A DNA stretch of 64,000 nt, taken from Amoebidium appalachense. Lineage: Eukaryota; Ichthyosporea. The notes under the pieces are model-generated. The model ran no database searches. It saw nothing but the letters and a program-made list of their open reading frames with translations, and was not told the DNA's origin. Positions 63,905 through 64,000 of the stretch are shown here, one piece after another (within the stretch, counting starts at the first letter, position 1; each line of letters begins with the position of its first letter). Both the position numbers and the translations under genes were made by a program. The DNA is taken from the NCBI GenBank assembly GCA_963693365.1, contig CAVNZM010000016.1, forward strand, positions 3,658,001 through 3,722,000, given 5' to 3'.

Positions 63905-64000
63905 AAATGAAGGTGGCCAAAGCTTTTTTATGTACGTACCACAATCAGACACACAATGATCTAGTAAACGTCGTAAACTCCCCACGATGATTTATCAACC

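Overview
The window is eukaryotic nuclear DNA from an intron-rich, probably unicellular organism. Five protein genes are visible, four of them complete or nearly so. They were assembled exon by exon from matching splice phases, and every complete model comes to a whole number of codons, except that MET5 needs one single-base correction. Coding sequence is only about 15% of the window. The rest is introns of 0.3-2.3 kb and intergenic DNA, loaded with G/C homopolymers, (CA/GT)n, (GA)n and other simple repeats. The lineage cannot be fixed from the sequence. A fungal-type MET5 sulfite reductase, PanB and a bacterial-type Orn/Lys/Arg decarboxylase together in a genome with long introns point to a protist rather than an animal or plant.

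Layout: (1) 1-2577, minus: 5' end of a coiled-coil gene that runs off the window, possibly a KCTD/BTB protein. (2) 2578-4941: divergent intergenic region with a hAT-like MITE and a CCAAT-box-rich promoter. (3) 4942-12157, plus: MET5, sulfite reductase hemoprotein beta subunit, 7 exons, about 1447 aa, with one single-base frameshift. (4) 12158-13645: convergent intergenic region. (5) 13646-33261, minus: Orn/Lys/Arg decarboxylase, 21 exons, 930 aa. (6) 33262-34721: intergenic. (7) 34722-41942, minus: panB, 9 exons, 317 aa. (8) 41943-47967: intergenic with an inverted-repeat pair, CCAAT/CRE motifs and weak ORFs. (9) 47968-56759, plus: TBC1D12/14-like Rab GAP, 11 exons, at least 375 aa. (10) 56760-64000: repeat-rich DNA with a diverged 1.7-kb duplication, a 22-bp perfect inverted repeat and a recent 640-bp tandem duplication; no convincing gene.

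The genes are housekeeping enzymes plus a Rab regulator and do not form an operon-like unit. Sulfide from MET5 (toward cysteine) and ketopantoate from PanB both feed coenzyme A synthesis, but neighbourhood alone does not show a functional link.

The unusual signals lie in the introns. First, a dispersed element of about 105 bp occurs in introns of three genes, always in the same orientation relative to transcription. Second, at seven exon-intron junctions the exon edge plus its splice site has been tandemly duplicated into the neighbouring intron, in one case about 26 times as a 46-bp minisatellite. Third, nearly every intron carries a G/C homopolymer, and many splice sites are built directly from (GT)n or (CA)n microsatellites.
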